Positions 16,764-18,456 of a DNA stretch of 18,456 nucleotides are shown piece by piece. The position numbers and the translations under genes are program-made. Position 1 is the first letter of the stretch. The number at the start of each line of letters is the position of its first letter. The DNA lies in NCBI GenBank assembly GCA_030374735.1, contig JASCIV010000490.1, positions 1 to 18,456 of the forward strand, given 5' to 3'. The DNA comes from Gracilaria caudata (taxonomy: Eukaryota > Rhodophyta > Florideophyceae > Gracilariales > Gracilariaceae). Under the pieces are notes generated by a model, which was given only the letters and a program-made list of their open reading frames with translations, ran no database searches and had not been told where the DNA came from.

Positions 16764-18167
16764 TGCTTGGACGTGAGAAGTGTTCGATGAACCGGAGAGG
16801 AGGTGGAGTGCCATTGACGCAGAGGCGAAAGTTTCCCATTCTCTTCTTCTTGATGCAAAAGTACCAATTTAGATTGAGAAGTAAGATATTATTACAAAAG
16901 CTGTCCGCGGCACACGCAAGAAGTTGTTTTGCACCCAATTAAACTAGCGTTCTATATCTGTTTCCCATTACGACAGCTATCATATCCTCCTCTTCATTGC
17001 CAGGATGTAACTCTGTGAACTACTTCAGCACTCCAATTTGCCTTACGTGAATATTGAAGACATATTACTCTTACGTGCATATTGAAGACACCGCAAAACA
17101 CGTCAAGCACATTATGAAAATGTAAAACAAAATTGTTTCTGTTTAGAAGAAATGTTCAAGTCACATCATCCTTCGAGTTCATGTGCTTCATTTCCAATTT
17201 CAGTTGTTTCGGTAAAGCCAATTTTCATATCCCCGGAAGCAGTGTCTTTAGCCACGGAAAATACTTTAAGCCCAATTAACACTTAGCTTGTAGAAAACAG
17301 ACTGTTCTAGACATGATGGCAGAGAGTTATAAATGACGAGTTTCTGAAACAAACGGAAAGAGATGGTCAAAATATTCCTATCGATCATCCAATCCTTTGT
17401 CGTGTGGCAAGAAAAAACTTGAAAGCAATCCCGTCCCTTGTGAGATATCTCAACTTCACTGAGAGTCTGGAAAGTTTCTTTACCCTTCAAGTTACACGGG
17501 GACATCATGATCCGTAGGCGACGTGGCAATTCTGAATCGTCGTCCTTTTGTGAGTTAGATTCTTGAGATTTTGTTCTGATCTGTCAAAGGTTCTACTGCC
17601 TGGGGGAATCAACGTCCTCCTGTGGGCAAAATGGGGTGCCTTGAAATGGAATTGCACGAAGAGACTGGATTAAAAAAAAAGGCGTTCATTGCTGTAAATT
17701 CCACCAGGAGCGGAATGAGCTTCCACGCTTCACATGTGGGGACGTGTGCGACGTGTACGGATCAGTAGCTCAACGTCTTTCTTAACATATCTTTGGTATC
17801 CAAGGACCTTTTGGGTATCATCTGTAGCATTGTATTCTACACCCCAATTCGGTTTTTTGCATGAGCTGAATCGCTTGGTTTGGGTGGCGTGCCGAGAACA
17901 GTTACGACGCACACAGTGATCTGCAACCCAGCGTTTAAGGAGAAGTGACCTCAACACATACTCTCTGCAATCCAATACTGCTCACGCCTCCCATCCCGAG
18001 AAGTTCTGGTGCAGTGGACTTTGCCAAATAATAACTTTTAATGTTAGACATAGCTCATCTTCGCCGCGTGATAGTTTGCGACTGTCCACAATCCTGTTCC
18101 CGAACAATAACGAGCAGAAAAACAGGCGTTTGTATCTACAGGTCCATCATTAAGGTTCGGAAAGTTC
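16764..18167. other. 3' spacer, no gene seen
   Basis: Minus frames at 17266-17529 and 17730-17975 are open but unrecognised, and the latter has no ATG start. Plus frames are shorter. Apart from the 28-bp-period repeat at 17043-17090 I see no organised feature. Confidence 0.4.
17043..17090 (+). repeat. Direct repeat, 20 bp with 28-bp period
   Basis: TTACGTG(A/C)ATATTGAAGACA occurs at 17043-17062 and 17071-17090, differing at one base. Each copy holds an ACGT core. It could be a duplicated protein-binding site or slippage. Confidence 0.65.
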
Positions 18168-18267
18168 GTTTAAACTTTTGCCGGCAACCACTTCAGTGAT
18201 GTTAGTCTCCATGCCTGAGTTGGCTCATAGAGACTAACGTGTTACTTGGAAAGGCAAAAGCTTTAAA
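18168..18267. repeat. ~100-nt imperfect foldback
   Basis: The outer stem is TTTAAA (18169-18174) with TTTAAA (18262-18267), then CTTTTGCC (18175-18182) with GGCAAAAG (18253-18260), one bulged C between. Middle pairs are CCA (18188-18190) with TGG (18247-18249), and AGT (18195-18197) with ACT (18244-18246). The inner stem is a perfect 9 bp: GTTAGTCTC (18201-18209) with GAGACTAAC (18230-18238). ATG/CAT pairing lies beyond it and the loop is of about 12 bases. This nested layout suits a structured RNA such as a small-RNA precursor, or a miniature foldback transposon. No target-site duplication is evident. Confidence 0.6.
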
Positions 18268-18341
18268 TCATTTATGGAAAGCGTGTGGCATCGCCAGATC
18301 TGCAGAACGCCAAACTACTGTGAAAGCCAGGGCCGTATATG

Positions 18342-18428
18342 TGACTGACTGACTACAGCAAAAAAAGGATGACTTATGATTGACTGACTAGCACCTGATT
18401 TATAAATCTAGTCATATTTAGTCAGTGA
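18342..18428. repeat. TGACTGACTA direct and inverted repeats at the window end
   Basis: TGACTGACTGACTA (18342-18355) and TGACTGACTA (18381-18390) are direct copies. TAGTCA (18409-18414) and TAGTCAGT (18419-18426) are inverted, so ACTGACTA at 18383-18390 can pair exactly with 18419-18426. The TGACT words resemble bZIP/AP-1 half-sites. The window ends 28 bases later, so a larger element could be cut off. Confidence 0.5.
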
Positions 18429-18456
18429 CGTAATAACAGTTTGAATGACCTCTCTT

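Noticed and set aside
17730..17975. Minus frame of 81 codons with several Cys and basic residues
   Set aside because: It begins at TTG with a stop just upstream, so there is no ATG, and no zinc-finger or transposase spacing is seen.
1..18456. CRISPR array, bacterial operon or phage module
   Set aside because: No regular repeat-spacer array, no co-directional overlapping genes with ribosome-binding sites, and the signals seen are eukaryotic.

Overview
The window looks like nuclear DNA from a eukaryote with compact, mostly intron-free genes. The evidence is long AT-leaning spacers, TATA boxes about 100-170 bases upstream of several start codons, no Shine-Dalgarno-led gene strings, secretory signal peptides with N-glycosylation sequons, and a probable solo LTR of a retrotransposon. 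The source is not fixed by anything I can see. A marine alga, perhaps a red alga, fits the single-exon style, the secreted matrix-like proteins and an opine dehydrogenase, but this is a low-confidence guess.

Layout. Bases 1-1524 hold no clear gene but an unusual number of perfect palindromes and hairpins (542-553, 586-622, 680-695, 992-1007, 1186-1207, 1352-1407). On the minus strand 1525-3099 encodes a secreted, Asp-bearing Gly-rich repeat protein. Its opposite strand is also open as a Pro-Ser-rich frame, which I judge to be a shadow. Bases 3100-5276 have no gene I can defend, only overlapping unrecognised frames and a hairpin at 3698-3724. Plus-strand 5410-6429 encodes a Cys-rich secreted protein behind a TATA box. 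A long AT-rich spacer follows. Plus-strand 9072-9809 encodes a small glycosylation-rich secreted protein with a TATA box 103 bases upstream. At 10524-11014 a TATA box, a GC-rich patch and a consensus splice donor may mark the 5' end of an unrecognised gene.

Bases 12306-13421 are the only gene assignable to a known family: a complete octopine/opine dehydrogenase. Bases 14719-15199 are a probable solo LTR (TG...CA ends, 5-bp CAGGC duplications). It contains three stem-loops whose stems co-vary around a fixed triloop, a GNRA-capped hairpin, and TGCA sites spaced 10-12 bases apart. Bases 16329-16763 are the 3' part of a Cys-containing protein gene whose start is missing or lies across an intron. 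The last 300 bases carry a ~100-nt imperfect foldback (18168-18267) and a set of TGACTGACTA direct and inverted repeats.

The genes do not form a pathway. Three of the five coding features are secreted proteins and the fifth may be, suggesting a locus rich in extracellular or cell-wall proteins beside one metabolic enzyme and one retroelement relic.
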